Shown here one piece after another: positions 18,452-28,816 of a DNA stretch of 64,000 nucleotides. Source of the DNA: Nitrosomonas marina (lineage in GTDB: Bacteria > Pseudomonadota > Gammaproteobacteria > Burkholderiales > Nitrosomonadaceae); assembly GCF_900111605.1 (NCBI RefSeq), contig NZ_FOIA01000008.1, positions 1 to 64,000 of the forward strand, in the 5' to 3' direction. How positions within the stretch are numbered: position 1 is the stretch's first letter; the number at the start of each line of letters is the position of its first letter. Below the pieces are notes generated by a model. It was not told the DNA's origin. It saw only the letters and a program-made list of their open reading frames with translations, and made no database searches. Made by a program: the position numbers and the translations under genes.

Positions 18452-18934
18452 TTATTTCTTGGAAAATTCAAGTAAGTCAGAAACAAGTTTATGAAATACT
18501 TTCTTCGGATCGTTTTCATCAACTGAAGTGCCATTCCCGGTTCCTGAAGAAGCGTTTGTAGATTGCTCGGATGCGGCACAGATCTCATCTGTAATGTTAC
18601 GACAGAAGTCGCAATATTTATTCCAGGCTGTGTTGTAGCTGAGCAGTTGCTTCTGCGGAATAAAAACTCTTAATACCTCGAAATTATGCTGCATTTCGGG
18701 CAAACGGGAACATAAATATTGATTGACATTTTCCGGCCAGCGAATATGTTTGGGGTACATAGGTGCCAATTCGGTTTCAATCGTATTGCGGAAATTTTCA
18801 ATTGCTTCCTCGCGACGTTTGCGGTTGACTATTTCAACAGCTATGGCAACCAAACCCACGAAACCAAATAAGAAAAACGGCCATAGTGGTACGGTTTCAA
18901 AATATTTGGAAATTTGATCAATATACTCTTCCAA
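18452..18934 (-). CDS. Hypothetical one-transmembrane protein
   Basis: A 160-residue protein of no recognised family. One hydrophobic segment (about residues 19-35) near the N-terminus is followed by a basic stretch (N-R-K-R-R-E-E) and a soluble domain with cysteines at about residues 82, 117 and 126. The C-terminus is low-complexity, rich in Ser, Thr and Gly. No good Shine-Dalgarno sequence can be called with confidence. It lies alone between convergent HDOD and divergent ggt. Nothing more can be said of its role. Confidence 0.55.
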   Translation of the reverse strand: MEEYIDQISKYFETVPLWPFFLFGFVGLVAIAVEIVNRKRREEAIENFRNTIETELAPMYPKHIRWPENVNQYLCSRLPEMQHNFEVLRVFIPQKQLLSYNTAWNKYCDFCRNITDEICAASEQSTNASSGTGNGTSVDENDPKKVFHKLVSDLLEFSKK

Positions 18935-19281
18935 GGTAACCCCTTCATTTACATAAAATTAATAGACTGCTGTATTGTCGGTTTTTTTAACGCGCTATAT
19001 TTGTATTGATTTTACTACTGTCAACTTGTGTCGGTGGAAACTGGAAAATCCACAGTGTAGTCGCTAAATATTAAGAGCAAGTAATATCATATTAACTGAG
19101 TAACTGCCTGTTAATATCTGCAATATTTTCTTAATTAGATGTGTAGCTGACCACAGGTTTTTTTTCAATGATGTATTAAAAAAACCTGTGAATCTTGCCA
19201 TAGACAAATCATTGTATCAATATGATAACAGTCATAAGAATGGAATAATTACTTTTATTAGAAGCAAGAAATTTTATTTAT
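18935..19281. other. Intergenic region between divergent genes, with a strong hairpin
   Basis: About 350 AT-rich bases between a minus-strand hypothetical gene and plus-strand ggt. Its main content is the perfect hairpin at 19152-19190 (separate entry). No gene was recognised. Confidence 0.4.
19152..19190. repeat. Perfect 13-bp inverted repeat in the ggt upstream region
   Basis: CACAGGTTTTTTT at 19152-19164 pairs exactly with AAAAAAACCTGTG at 19178-19190 around a 13-base loop. It is 92 bases upstream of the ggt start and about 220 bases upstream of the divergent gene. It could be a leader hairpin for ggt, a regulator site, or the terminator of something lost. Confidence 0.6.
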
Positions 19282-20973
19282 ATGTTGATTATGCAGTTAT
19301 GTTTGAAAAAAAGCAGCTATGGTTTGTGCATTTTGAGCTTCATTGTATGGGCCGGAGTTATCTGTCAGGCTTATGCGGGTACATCCGCTGCTGTTGTGTC
19401 GGCACATCGTCTGGCGACTTCTGCTGGTTACGAAATTCTGGACCAAGGCGGTAATGCATTTGACGCCGCTGTTGCTGTGAGTGCTACGCTGGCTGTTGTT
19501 GAGCCATATGCCTCAGGTCTGGGAGGAGGAGGATTCTGGTTACTGCATGAAGCAGATGTGGATCGAGATATTATGATCGACGGGCGTGAAATTGCACCCG
19601 AAGAAGCTTCTGAAACCATGTATCTGGATGGTAACAATCAGCCTGTTCCGGGTAAATCTTTGAATGGCCCATTAGCAGCCGGAATCCCCGGTACTCCTGC
19701 GGCACTGGCTTATATATCACGGCGATACGGCCGGTTGGACTTGGCACAAAGTCTGGCTCCGGCGATTCGTCTGGCGCGGGAAGGCTTCAGAGTTGATCAT
19801 AGATTTGCTCAAGCACTTGAATTTCATAAGAAAAAGCTTGCGAAATACACAGATACCGCGAAGATATTTTTGCCTGACGGAAAACCGCCTGAACCCGGCC
19901 AGCTTTTTCGCCAGTCTCAGCTTGCTGCAACATTAAGTGCGATTGCGCAGTCGGGGAGTAAGGGCTTTTATGAAGGTCCGGTAGCACATGAATTGATTCG
20001 TTCTGTTAGAAACTCGGGAGGCGTGTGGCACGCGCGGGATCTGGCCCGTTATCGTGTCATTGAACGAAAACCCATGCAGTTCAGGTATGAAAATGCGCTT
20101 ATCACTTCTGCGTCATTGCCGTCAGCAGGAGGTTTGACCCTTGTTCAGGCATTAAACATCCTTGAATCGTTGAATTTTGAAGAAAGCAATGTATCCGAGC
20201 GTGTGCATCTGGTCGTTGAAGCATTGCGGGTCAGTTATAAAAATCGTGCCGAATTACTTGGGGATAGTGATTTTGTGCAGGTTCCGATCGAACGGCTAAC
20301 CAGTAAAGCTTATGCACGGCAACAAGCGGCCTTGATAAACCCAGAACGAGCCGGGATAAGTGTGCCATCACAACCGGTCAATAATGAAGGCAAAGAAACC
20401 ACACACTTTTCAATCCTTGATAAAGATGGAAACCGTGTTGCTGCTACGATGAGTATCAATACTTTTTTTGGTTCCGGATTTGTTGCAGGGAACACCGGAA
20501 TTTTACTAAATAATGAGATGGACGACTTCGCAATGGGCACGGGTATTCCCAATGTCTTCGGCTTGTACGGTTCGCAGGCAAATGCCATTGCGCCGGGTAA
20601 ACGTCCCTTATCGAGTATGTCACCCACTTTTGTGGAAACTGATGAAAACATTTTGATTTTCGGAACACCTGGTGGATCGCGCATCATTAGTATGGTGTTG
20701 CTGGTGATTCTTGATTTTGTGAATAATAATCAGACAGATCCTCAAAAATTGGTAGCTAAACCGCGTTTTCATCATCAATATCTGCCCGATTTTATTCAGA
20801 TTGAACCCGAAGCATATGGCTCCAATTGGATACAAGCATTGCAATACAAAGGGCATGAAGTGCGTGCAATGCCGCGAAAATGGGGCAATATGCAAATGAT
20901 ACTTGTCGATAAACAAAACCGACAGTCGCTGGTCGCGAGTGATCCGAGAGGAGTAGTAGATATACATTATTGA
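19282..20973 (+). CDS. ggt: Gamma-glutamyltranspeptidase
   Basis: A 563-residue exported Ntn-hydrolase that cleaves gamma-glutamyl bonds, for example of glutathione, in the periplasm. A signal peptide ends near V-I-C-Q-A-Y-A32. The N-terminal part has G-G-N-A-F-D-A-A-V-A and the G-L-G-G-G-G-F substrate region. The processing site and nucleophile are in E372-T373-T374-H375-F-S, by analogy with T391 of the E. coli enzyme. The small-subunit region has N-T-F-F-G-S-G and R-P-L-S-S-M-S-P-T. Length is normal. A monocistronic gene on this view. Confidence 0.92.
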   Translation: MLIMQLCLKKSSYGLCILSFIVWAGVICQAYAGTSAAVVSAHRLATSAGYEILDQGGNAFDAAVAVSATLAVVEPYASGLGGGGFWLLHEADVDRDIMIDGREIAPEEASETMYLDGNNQPVPGKSLNGPLAAGIPGTPAALAYISRRYGRLDLAQSLAPAIRLAREGFRVDHRFAQALEFHKKKLAKYTDTAKIFLPDGKPPEPGQLFRQSQLAATLSAIAQSGSKGFYEGPVAHELIRSVRNSGGVWHARDLARYRVIERKPMQFRYENALITSASLPSAGGLTLVQALNILESLNFEESNVSERVHLVVEALRVSYKNRAELLGDSDFVQVPIERLTSKAYARQQAALINPERAGISVPSQPVNNEGKETTHFSILDKDGNRVAATMSINTFFGSGFVAGNTGILLNNEMDDFAMGTGIPNVFGLYGSQANAIAPGKRPLSSMSPTFVETDENILIFGTPGGSRIISMVLLVILDFVNNNQTDPQKLVAKPRFHHQYLPDFIQIEPEAYGSNWIQALQYKGHEVRAMPRKWGNMQMILVDKQNRQSLVASDPRGVVDIHY

Positions 20974-21177
20974 TTCATAATACAGAAAGTAATAGTGTAG
21001 CAACAAGGCACTGCGGTAATCCTGTATATGACCGAATTTGAAAGCATTGATCTAATGATCAGGCTGGCATGGTAAAATAAAATTGACCAATGGCTGTTAT
21101 TTACGTTATTTTCAACGATTACAAACTAAACGCATATTCTTGGCTTACAATTATTCTTATTCTTGTCACACAGCATT

Positions 21178-21432
21178 ATGGCAAAAACAACAAAAGTATC
21201 CGCTTCCTCGCAGCCAGAAAGCTTTGAAGCAGCGTCGGCAGAACTCGAGAATATTGTTGCAGCAATGGAAGCAGGGCAGATGTCTTTGGAAGCTTCATTG
21301 ACCGCATACAAACGTGGCGCCGAATTGCTGCAATATTGTCAGAAGCAACTGCAGGATGCTCAACAGCAAGTACGTATTCTTGAGGCTGATCTGTTAAAAA
21401 ACTATACAATGCCCGAAGTCCATGACCGCTGA
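21178..21432 (+). CDS. xseB: Exodeoxyribonuclease VII small subunit
   Basis: An 84-residue XseB, the small subunit of the single-strand nuclease with XseA. The core S-F-E-A-A-S-A-E-L-E-N-I-V and the M-E-A-G-Q-M-S-L-E-A-S-L motif are characteristic. ATG at 21178 is preferred over the upstream in-frame TTG at 21163. It overlaps the ispA start by 11 bases, the usual xseB-ispA coupling. A clear ribosome binding site is not visible. Confidence 0.92.
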   Translation: MAKTTKVSASSQPESFEAASAELENIVAAMEAGQMSLEASLTAYKRGAELLQYCQKQLQDAQQQVRILEADLLKNYTMPEVHDR

Positions 21433-22315
21433 TTTCCAGAGCTGGGCGAGTCATTGTCAGGCATCTATTGAAAATTTTTTGGATTCACGTTTGCCTTCAG
21501 TAGATTGCGTGCCAGTACGTTTGCACCAAGCGATGCGGTATGCAGTACTTGGTGGTGGAAAACGAGTGCGCCCGCTGTTGGCATTTGCTGCTGGTGAGTT
21601 GGGACAGGCCGATGTCGCAAGTGTAACGGTAGTAGCAGCGGCTGTTGAGTTAATTCATGCATATTCACTTGTTCATGACGATATGCCATGCATGGATAAT
21701 GATGTGCTCAGACGCGGCAAACCAACTTGCCATGTCGAGTTCGATGAGGCAACCGCGTTATTGACAGGGGACAGCTTGCAGACGCTCGCGTTTGAATTGG
21801 TTGCGGAAAAACAGCTGACTGAGGATGCAAAGACACAGCTAAGCATGATCAGACAGCTTGCAAATGCTTCCGGCTCCAGGGGTATGGCGGGTGGTCAGGC
21901 ATTTGATCTGGATAACGTGGGGAAAACACTGGCATTGCCAGAGCTGGAGTTCATGCATATTCACAAAACCGGTGCATTGATACGAGCTGCTGTGATGCTG
22001 GGCGCACATTGCAGCAACCGGTTAAATGACGAACAACTGAATCAACTGGATCATTTTGCTAAATGTGTCGGCCTTGCATTTCAAGTCGTCGATGATCTGC
22101 TTGATGCAGAGGCCACCACTGCAACACTTGGAAAAACTGCTGGTAAAGACGCCGAAAATAATAAACCGACTTATGTCAGTATCATGGGTGTTCGTGAAGC
22201 ACGAGAGAGAGCGGAAAAGCTGCAACAGGACGCCGACCGGATATTACGAGAGTTTGGGGACGCTGCTCTAAGGCTTCGCCAGGTCACCGATTTTATTATA
22301 AAACGTGAATTCTAA
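21422..22315 (+). CDS. ispA: Farnesyl diphosphate synthase (geranyltranstransferase)
   Basis: A 297-residue isoprenyl diphosphate synthase that builds farnesyl diphosphate from IPP and DMAPP. The first aspartate-rich motif is D86-D-M-P-C-M-D-N-D and the second is D-D-L-L-D near residue 230; G-G-G-K-R-V-R-P at about residues 44-51 is the IPP-binding signature. It overlaps xseB and is followed 41 bases later by dxs, which supplies the precursor pathway. Confidence 0.94.
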   Translation: MTADFQSWASHCQASIENFLDSRLPSVDCVPVRLHQAMRYAVLGGGKRVRPLLAFAAGELGQADVASVTVVAAAVELIHAYSLVHDDMPCMDNDVLRRGKPTCHVEFDEATALLTGDSLQTLAFELVAEKQLTEDAKTQLSMIRQLANASGSRGMAGGQAFDLDNVGKTLALPELEFMHIHKTGALIRAAVMLGAHCSNRLNDEQLNQLDHFAKCVGLAFQVVDDLLDAEATTATLGKTAGKDAENNKPTYVSIMGVREARERAEKLQQDADRILREFGDAALRLRQVTDFIIKREF

Positions 22316-22356
22316 TTGTTTTCATATCATAAAGTTAATAAATTTTCAGAATTTGA

Positions 22357-24201
22357 ATGTACTCACTGCTAGATCGTATCAATTCTCCAGCTCAATTACG
22401 CGAACTTGAACTTAAAGATTTATTTGAGTATGCCAAGGAATTGCGTAGTTTTCTAATAAACTCAGTTTCTAAAACCGGCGGTCACTTGTCATCCAATCTG
22501 GGTACCGTTGAGTTAACAGTAGCACTGCATTATGTGTTTAATACACCGCATGATCAGCTGGTCTGGGATGTGGGCCATCAAACCTATGCGCATAAAATAC
22601 TCACGGGTAGACGAGAAGCAATGGGTAGGCTGCGCATGCAGGGTGGTATTTCGGGATTTCCAAGGCGTGATGAAAGTGAATATGATGCATTTGGAACCGC
22701 GCATTCAAGCACATCTATCAGTGCGGCTCTCGGTATGGCCGTCGCAACCCAGTTGGAAAAAAGTGACCGACGTGCAGTTGCAATTATCGGTGATGGCGCG
22801 ATGAGTGCGGGTATGGCATTTGAAGCACTGAATAATGCGGGAGTTATGGATGCCAATCTGCTGGTTATACTGAATGATAATGATATGTCCATTTCGAAGC
22901 CGGTTGGTGCGCTGAATAATTATTTTGCAAAGTTGATGTCAGGTCGATTCTATGCAACTGCACGCCGGGCGGGTGAAAAAATGCTTGGTGTAGTGCCGCC
23001 TATGCTGGAGCTGGCCAAGCGCGCAGAAGAACATATGAAAGGGATGGTGACGCCCGAAGGCACGCTTTTTGAAGAGTTTGGATTTAATTATATCGGTCCT
23101 ATAGATGGTCACGACCTCAAAGTGCTGATTACAACGCTGAGGAACATCAAATATCTTGAAGGGCCACAATTCTTACATGTGGTTACCCGGAAAGGCGCGG
23201 GGTATAAGGTTGCTGAGGAAGATCCGATTCTGTATCATGGGGTTAGCAAGTTCAATCCGGAAGAGGGTATTGTTGCCAAGCCATCTAGCAAACCAACCTA
23301 CACCCATATTTTTGGTGAATGGTTATGTGATATGGCAGCCAGTGATACGCGTCTGATAGGCATTACACCGGCGATGCGGGAAGGGTCTGGGCTGGTTAGG
23401 TTTTCTCAGGAATTTCCCGATCAGTATTTTGATGTTGGTATTGCAGAGCAGCATGCGGTGACATTTGCAGCAGGTGCAGCTTGTAACGGATTGAAGCCAG
23501 TTGTGGCGATTTATTCAACGTTCCTACAGCGGGCTTATGATCAGTTGATACATGATGTGGCTATACAAAATCTGCCGGTTCTTTTTGCGATAGACCGGGC
23601 GGGACTGGTCGGCGCTGATGGCCCAACACATGCAGGAAGCTTTGACTTGTCGTATTTGCGCTGTATTCCCAATATGACTGTCATGACGCCATCGGATGAG
23701 AATGAGTGCAGGCAAATGCTATATACTGCTTTCAAACTTGATACGCCGTCTGCAGTCAGGTATCCACGTGGAACGGGACCAGGCATCGAAGCTCAAAAAA
23801 ATATGGTTGAGTTACCTATTGGTCGTGGTGTGGTTCGTCGAAAAGGTGAAAAAATTGCTTTTCTCGCCTTTGGCAGCATGCTTGCACCATCCCTGTCAGC
23901 CGCTGAAGAATTGAATGCTACAGTCGCCGATATGCGCTTTGTAAAGCCGTTAGATAATGAATTGATTGCAACTTTGGCAGATGATCATGATCTACTAGTC
24001 ACAGTTGAAGAAAACACTATCATGGGAGGCGCCGGGAGTGCGGTAGTCGAATCGTTGAGTAGACAGAAAATATATGTGAGAACATTGCAATTGGGACTTC
24101 CTGACGTTTTTCTTGAACAGGGGGATCATGCTAATATGTTGGCGGACTGTGGATTGGATAAGAGCGGCATTGTCCAGTCCGTGCGGGAATATCTGTCCTG
24201 A
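22357..24201 (+). CDS. dxs: 1-deoxy-D-xylulose-5-phosphate synthase
   Basis: A 614-residue thiamine diphosphate enzyme that condenses pyruvate and glyceraldehyde 3-phosphate, the first step of the MEP isoprenoid pathway. The TPP-binding motif is G145-D-G-A-M-S-A-G-M-A with an N-D-N motif downstream (about 173-175). H74 in W-D-V-G-H-Q-T-Y and [10 protein letters not shown] in the transketolase half are typical. Length is normal. Its neighbours ispA and folE2 make this the common betaproteobacterial xseB-ispA-dxs-folE2 block. Confidence 0.95.
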   Translation: MYSLLDRINSPAQLRELELKDLFEYAKELRSFLINSVSKTGGHLSSNLGTVELTVALHYVFNTPHDQLVWDVGHQTYAHKILTGRREAMGRLRMQGGISGFPRRDESEYDAFGTAHSSTSISAALGMAVATQLEKSDRRAVAIIGDGAMSAGMAFEALNNAGVMDANLLVILNDNDMSISKPVGALNNYFAKLMSGRFYATARRAGEKMLGVVPPMLELAKRAEEHMKGMVTPEGTLFEEFGFNYIGPIDGHDLKVLITTLRNIKYLEGPQFLHVVTRKGAGYKVAEEDPILYHGVSKFNPEEGIVAKPSSKPTYTHIFGEWLCDMAASDTRLIGITPAMREGSGLVRFSQEFPDQYFDVGIAEQHAVTFAAGAACNGLKPVVAIYSTFLQRAYDQLIHDVAIQNLPVLFAIDRAGLVGADGPTHAGSFDLSYLRCIPNMTVMTPSDENECRQMLYTAFKLDTPSAVRYPRGTGPGIEAQKNMVELPIGRGVVRRKGEKIAFLAFGSMLAPSLSAAEELNATVADMRFVKPLDNELIATLADDHDLLVTVEENTIMGGAGSAVVESLSRQKIYVRTLQLGLPDVFLEQGDHANMLADCGLDKSGIVQSVREYLS

Positions 24202-24302
24202 TTGGTTGTGAGTCGCACAAGCCGGATCATTTAAATGGTTTTAAGTCTGTTTGTATTTAGTATCAACATAATTAACAATCTCTAAAATAGGATGGGATAG
24301 AC

Positions 24303-25115
24303 ATGAATAAAGAAATAGATTTGCCCATCGCTGATGTACAGAGTACACACGATACACGACGTATAGCAATTGACCGAGTCGGCATCAAAGCAATTCGTCA
24401 TCCGGTTGTGGTTGCGGATAAAGATGATGGTGTACAGCATACTGTTGCCATGTTTAACATGTATGTAAATTTGCCGCATAAGTTTAAGGGCACGCATATG
24501 TCCCGGTTCGTTGAAATTCTCAATAGCCATGAACGGGAAATATCAGTGGAGTCGTTTAAAACCATCTTGCAGGAGATGGTAGAAAAGCTGGAAAGTGATT
24601 CCGGCCATATTGAAATGACGTTTCCTTATTTTGTCGACAAAGCAGCACCCGTCTCCGGCGTCAGAAGTCTGCTGGATTATGAAGTTACATTTATAGGCGA
24701 GATCAAGAACAAAGCATATGCTTTTACGATCAAAGTGGTTGTGCCGATAACCAGTTTGTGTCCTTGTTCAAAGAAAATATCCGACTATGGTGCACACAAC
24801 CAGCGCTCGCATGTAACAATTTCCGCGCGCACCAACAGTTTCGTATGGATTGAAGATCTGATTAAAATTGCTGAAGATAATGCATCATGTGAGCTTTACG
24901 GATTGCTTAAACGTCCAGACGAAAAATATGTAACAGAAAAAGCCTATGATAATCCCAAGTTTGTTGAGGATATCGTCAGAGATATAGCCGATACCCTGAA
25001 TAAGGATGAGCGAATCGATGCGTACATAGTTGAATCAGAAAATTTTGAATCAATACATAATCATTCGGCTTATGCATTGATCGAACATGATAAAAAAACA
25101 GCAGTTCGTATCTGA
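24303..25115 (+). CDS. folE2: GTP cyclohydrolase FolE2 (type IB)
   Basis: A 270-residue enzyme that converts GTP to dihydroneopterin triphosphate for folate synthesis; this family can use metals other than zinc. The motif T150-S-L-C153-P-C155-S-K holds the metal-binding cysteine, followed by H-N-Q-R-S-H-V. Length is normal. A ribosome binding site, GATGGGATAG, precedes the ATG. nudB (54931-55398), which removes pyrophosphate from this product, is elsewhere in the window. Confidence 0.94.
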   Translation: MNKEIDLPIADVQSTHDTRRIAIDRVGIKAIRHPVVVADKDDGVQHTVAMFNMYVNLPHKFKGTHMSRFVEILNSHEREISVESFKTILQEMVEKLESDSGHIEMTFPYFVDKAAPVSGVRSLLDYEVTFIGEIKNKAYAFTIKVVVPITSLCPCSKKISDYGAHNQRSHVTISARTNSFVWIEDLIKIAEDNASCELYGLLKRPDEKYVTEKAYDNPKFVEDIVRDIADTLNKDERIDAYIVESENFESIHNHSAYALIEHDKKTAVRI

Positions 25116-25119
25116 TCAC

Positions 25120-26676
25120 TCAGGTTTTTTCAGGTGTATCTTCAAACTGGTTCTTGGAAAAGTCTCTTAGTCTGAGTCCCAGTAACCATAGGGCCACAAA
25201 ATAGCTGCATGCACCTGTTAGGATAATTATTGCAAGACGACCTGCACGCGTGATCGCAGTATCAGCAAGCCACGACGCATCCGTTCCAGAAGTGAACCAC
25301 AGTGCGACGCTCATGACTAGCAGGGCGGTAGCTACCCTGACCAGAAAAATGGCCCACCCGGGTTGTGGCTGATAAATCTTTTGAATGCGCAGGTTGTAAT
25401 ACAATAAACCGGCATTAAGGCAAGCACCAAGCCCAATCGCCAGCGCGAGTCCAGCATGTTTGAGTGGAATAATAAAAGCAAGATTCATTAATTGGGTTGC
25501 AATCAAGGTGATGACTGCAATTTTAACCGGAGTTTTGATATTTTGTCGTGCGTAAAATCCGGGTGCCAGTACTTTGACCAGAATAAGACCAATCAAACCC
25601 AAACTGTAAGCCACAAGAGCATCCCGGGTCATGAAAACATCATTATCGGTAAAAGCGCCATAGTGAAACAGTGTTGTGATCAGCGGTGTCGATAACAACG
25701 CTAGTGCTAGTGCAGCTGGTAATGTCAGCAATACTGTCAGGCGCAATCCCCAGTCTAATAATTTGGAATATGCTTCTGTGCTGTTACTGCTGTAATGTTT
25801 TGCAAGCGATGGCAATAATATCGTCCCGAGTGCAACACCCAAGAGGCCGGCCGGGAATTCCATCAGTCGATCAGCATAGTAAAGCCATGAAACGCTGCCA
25901 GTTATGAGTAATGACGCAAATATCGTATTAATCAGCATACTGATTTGCCCAACTGATACCCCAAATACAGCTGGCCCCATTAATTTCAGAATACGCCAGG
26001 TTCCAGTATCATTTGTTTTAAGCCGAATTCGTGGCATTAGCTTTAGACGCGTCAAATATGGAATCTGGAAACACAACTGTAACGCTCCACCTATGAATAC
26101 AGCCCATGCCAGTGCCAGCACGGGAGGGTCGAAGTAAGGGGTTAGCCAAAGTGCGCTTACAATAAAAGAAAGATTCAATAATGCCGGTGTCAGTGCTGGC
26201 ACATAAAATTTTCCATAGGTATTAAGAATGCCACCTGCAAGCGAAACCAGAGAAATAAACAGAATATATGGAAATGTAATTCGCAGTAACTCAACGGTTA
26301 AATTGAATTTTTCGGTATTGGCGGCAAAGCCGGGTGCGCTGGCATAGATGATCATAGGTGCGCCCATCACGCCAATCAGCGTAACAATGAAAAGTGCCAG
26401 AGCCAGCAGTGTTGCAACATGATCAATCAGCAAGCGAGTCTCTTCGCTTGTACGTTTGTTTTTATATTCCGCCAATATTGGAACGAATGCCTGAGAAAAG
26501 GCGCCTTCAGCAAATAAACGCCTTAGAAGATTTGGAATGCGAAATGCTACAAAAAATGCATCTGCAGCCATTCCTGCTCCAAAAATACGCGCAATAATAA
26601 CATCACGTATAAAGCCAAGAATCCTGGAGATAAGGGTCATACTGCTGACAGCAGCCAGAGCACGCAATAAATTCAA
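25120..26676 (-). CDS. murJ: Lipid II flippase MurJ
   Basis: A 518-residue polytopic membrane protein with about 14 hydrophobic helices, of the MurJ/MviN family, which moves lipid II across the inner membrane. The N-terminus [22 protein letters not shown] carries the family signature, followed by [15 protein letters not shown]. It converges with folE2, leaving only four bases between stops. Length is normal. Confidence 0.95.
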   Translation of the reverse strand: MNLLRALAAVSSMTLISRILGFIRDVIIARIFGAGMAADAFFVAFRIPNLLRRLFAEGAFSQAFVPILAEYKNKRTSEETRLLIDHVATLLALALFIVTLIGVMGAPMIIYASAPGFAANTEKFNLTVELLRITFPYILFISLVSLAGGILNTYGKFYVPALTPALLNLSFIVSALWLTPYFDPPVLALAWAVFIGGALQLCFQIPYLTRLKLMPRIRLKTNDTGTWRILKLMGPAVFGVSVGQISMLINTIFASLLITGSVSWLYYADRLMEFPAGLLGVALGTILLPSLAKHYSSNSTEAYSKLLDWGLRLTVLLTLPAALALALLSTPLITTLFHYGAFTDNDVFMTRDALVAYSLGLIGLILVKVLAPGFYARQNIKTPVKIAVITLIATQLMNLAFIIPLKHAGLALAIGLGACLNAGLLYYNLRIQKIYQPQPGWAIFLVRVATALLVMSVALWFTSGTDASWLADTAITRAGRLAIIILTGACSYFVALWLLGLRLRDFSKNQFEDTPEKT

Positions 26677-27279
26677 GGTAAGTAATTAACTACTGTAAAA
26701 GTTGTACCAAAATTTGCTCTGATTTTAAGCGATCTCATTATTCAATCGATAAAACTAATACAACGATGAACTTGATACAGCTTCATAATTAAAATTTACT
26801 ATTTTTGTTAAAAATTTCATGCTATTTTTACCTTACAGCAGGTATTGCTGCTGGAAACAGGAAAGCTGAATGAATCTTAGTTTCGAATCAGTTTGCTCGG
26901 CACAGTTATCAGTATTTATTAACACTGAAGATAGTTGATGCAGAATCAACCAGGTGCAGGTACGGGATTGTTGATTTTACGGCGACAACTGATAGGTCCT
27001 TTATTGTGTGTTGCTGATATGTCATGACTCATCATGAAGAATTTTGTGAATATGGCTGGGTACGAATCAGAAGAAACTTTGCATGCCGTAATAACTTGCA
27101 TAAACATTTAATCAGTTCCAGCGAGCTAGTCTTCTAATCCGGTACGGGCGCTTCTTAGCTTAAACACCGGTTGAAATCGATTGTCAGTGTGAATTGTAGT
27201 TGGCAAACAGATATATAACAAGTGTCTGAATTCGCTAAGGGAAATTGCATTTGTTGCGATTTCCCTTCAGATGATACCG
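26677..27279. other. Long intergenic region, no gene recognised
   Basis: About 600 bases between the divergently placed murJ start and the 3' end of a minus-strand gene. A short hairpin CAGCAG-GTATTG-CTGCTG sits near 26837. The right edge has the hairpin listed at 27237-27267. No open frame or RNA gene was convincing. Confidence 0.4.
27237..27267 (-). terminator. Hairpin just after the TM-protein gene
   Basis: AAGGGAAAT at 27237-27245 pairs with ATTTCCCTT at 27259-27267, with the stem partly extending inward (TGCA versus TGC). It lies 12 bases beyond the minus-strand stop at 27280. No T-run follows on the minus strand, so it may stabilise the 3' end more than terminate. Confidence 0.5.
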
Positions 27280-28008
27280 TCAGCTCAGATAGCAGCCAAT
27301 TTTCCTAATAATGTTAGCTTCAGGCCATGTCCATTCCAGAAGGTATTCTGCGCCAAGCCTGGGTTCTTTAATTTCTGTTTCTATCCGGGTTTCGCCAGTG
27401 ACTACAGGTGGTAACAACGCTTCTTTATTGCCATTGTATAAACAGTATGCTTGGGCAGAAGAAATGGGGCGCCCTTTGGGCAGTTCAACGATAAGTTTGA
27501 GATGATCGGTTTCATCCCCCACGACATGGGAGAGTGAGCAGTTAGTCTGACTGTATGCACCCGTACATGTGTACGACAACGTTGTATCCAGCCCATTTGT
27601 TGATTTCGGATTTACAGGTAATGCCATGCTGACCTGGTAATTGTTATTTGTATCTTTTGTTTGTTCGATGGGTGACTGGTTATTAATGCGGAATCCGCTG
27701 ATTGTCCCTGTCGGACTAATATTCTTAAACCAGAAGACAGTATTGTCGACATGGCAGGGCGTGGTTTTTTGTTTTTGCACCAACTCAGCTTTGTTACCGC
27801 ACGTGTCTTTAACCGTCAGGATCTTTTCCAGTCCTGAAATACTGAAGGCACCTTTGTTTTGCTGCAATTGTTCGTAAATTAATAAAGCAGCACTGATTAT
27901 AAACAATAAACCTATTATCATGAAATCACTCATCAGGATTACTGTGATTCCAAATAGTATAATCAGGATATTGGCATAAAAAATTAGCTGGTTGCGTTTG
28001 TCAAACAT
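27280..28008 (-). CDS. Hypothetical protein with two N-terminal TM segments
   Basis: A 242-residue protein. Two hydrophobic segments (about residues 9-26 and 29-46) form a hairpin in the membrane. The rest is soluble and has five to six cysteines (C70, C85, C148, C157, C188 and C239 by count) and Gly/Thr-rich, beta-like sequence. The start has GAGGAG ten bases upstream, which supports this ATG. No family was recognised. It points away from the hvf operon, sharing a 450-base intergenic region with it, and its relation to that locus is unknown. Confidence 0.6.
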   Translation of the reverse strand: MFDKRNQLIFYANILIILFGITVILMSDFMIIGLLFIISAALLIYEQLQQNKGAFSISGLEKILTVKDTCGNKAELVQKQKTTPCHVDNTVFWFKNISPTGTISGFRINNQSPIEQTKDTNNNYQVSMALPVNPKSTNGLDTTLSYTCTGAYSQTNCSLSHVVGDETDHLKLIVELPKGRPISSAQAYCLYNGNKEALLPPVVTGETRIETEIKEPRLGAEYLLEWTWPEANIIRKIGCYLS

Positions 28009-28281
28009 TCATTGCTCCTCAAATCTGGCATCAAATTATTGCGTTGGTTATTATATTCATAACATGGGTATTTTTTCTGTAATAGCATGTAATATTATGT
28101 ATTACTCCGCTATTTACTGATTAGATTCACTGCGTGTATTTGCGAAAAGCGTGTTATTTCTCTCTTTTGCGTTTGGCAAAATACAGACATTTTCAGCAGT
28201 GTCTTTGCAGGGCTGAGTGTATCAGAGAGCAGCTTGCAAAAAAAGCAAGAATGTGTAATGTTGTTATTTTAAAAAAAAGAT

Positions 28282-28295
28282 ACTATACGTATAGT
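28282..28295. promoter_or_regulatory. Perfect 14-bp palindrome upstream of hvfA
   Basis: ACTATACGTATAGT at 28282-28295 is a perfect palindrome, preceded by eight A residues and about 170 bases upstream of hvfA. It is a candidate operator for a dimeric regulator. It does not match the copper-regulator CueR sequence I know. Confidence 0.4.
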
Positions 28296-28381
28296 GGTTA
28301 TTTATATAGTCAGTGTTCTTCAGGACTTTACATGCATTAGTTGGCACATGTAATAAAATAACCGTAACCGGGTGAACATCA

Positions 28382-28394
28382 ATCAATAATTGAT
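28382..28394. promoter_or_regulatory. Short palindrome near the hvfA start
   Basis: ATCAAT at 28382-28387 and ATTGAT at 28389-28394 flank one base. This is an inverted repeat of modest length, about 70 bases before the ATG. It could be an operator near the promoter. Confidence 0.3.
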
Positions 28395-28462
28395 TACACG
28401 GTGTTGTAATTACTTCTTGGTGAATGATTCAGCCATTTTTCAAATGCTATATGGAGAAAATA

Positions 28463-28816
28463 ATGTCCAAGAAATCATTAAAACCTGTTTCCCTGGCTGT
28501 TGGTACGGCTTTTGTTGCTACCCTGGCCGCAGGTAATGTCTCATCTGAGGTTTCTTCTGCTGATAACCCATTCGTCATGAACGAATTATCCGGCGGCTAT
28601 ATGCAGCTTGCCTATGGCGGCGGCGGAGATAAATCAGAGAAAAAAGACAAATATGGCGAAGGCAATTGTGGCGGCAAGAAAGCCAAAGAAGAGGGGAAAT
28701 GTGGCGAAGGCAAATGCGGCGATGATATGAAAAAAAATATGGAAGGTAATTGCGGCGGCAAGAAAGCCGAAGAAGAAGGTAAGTGCGGCGAAGGCAAGTG
28801 TGGTAGTAGTAAATAG
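28463..28816 (+). CDS. hvfA: HvfA/bufferin-type Cys-repeat RiPP precursor
   Basis: A 117-residue exported precursor. The leader [10 protein letters not shown]... runs to about residue 32 and is followed by [13 protein letters not shown], the conserved segment of HvfA-type proteins. The core has six cysteines in E-G-[N/K]-C-G motifs (C69, C80, C85, C97, C108, C113), as two copies of a 28-residue unit. In this family a DUF692 enzyme converts such cysteines to modified copper-binding heterocycles. ATG at 28463 is chosen because GGAG lies nine bases upstream; an earlier in-frame ATG at 28424 lacks this. The modifying enzymes follow directly. Copper as the ligand is inferred from homologues. Confidence 0.85.
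   Translation: MSKKSLKPVSLAVGTAFVATLAAGNVSSEVSSADNPFVMNELSGGYMQLAYGGGGDKSEKKDKYGEGNCGGKKAKEEGKCGEGKCGDDMKKNMEGNCGGKKAEEEGKCGEGKCGSSK
28658..28813 (+). repeat. Two-copy 84-bp repeat coding for the Cys motifs
   Basis: The precursor core is a tandem duplication: unit 1 covers 28658-28741 and unit 2 covers 28742 to about 28813, with every Cys of the first unit matched 28 codons later. The DNA of the two copies differs at many third positions, so the duplication is not recent. Confidence 0.8.

Larger units (their letters stand above)
28009..28462. other. Divergent control region upstream of the hvf cluster
   Basis: About 450 AT-rich bases between the two divergent genes. It contains two palindromes, listed separately (28282-28295 and 28382-28394). 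No tRNA or small gene was recognised. The region must hold the promoter of the precursor gene. Confidence 0.4.

Noticed and set aside
28658..28813. The two-unit repeat considered as a CRISPR-like array or a microsatellite
   Set aside because: Only two in-frame coding copies exist and no spacers, leader or cas genes are present.
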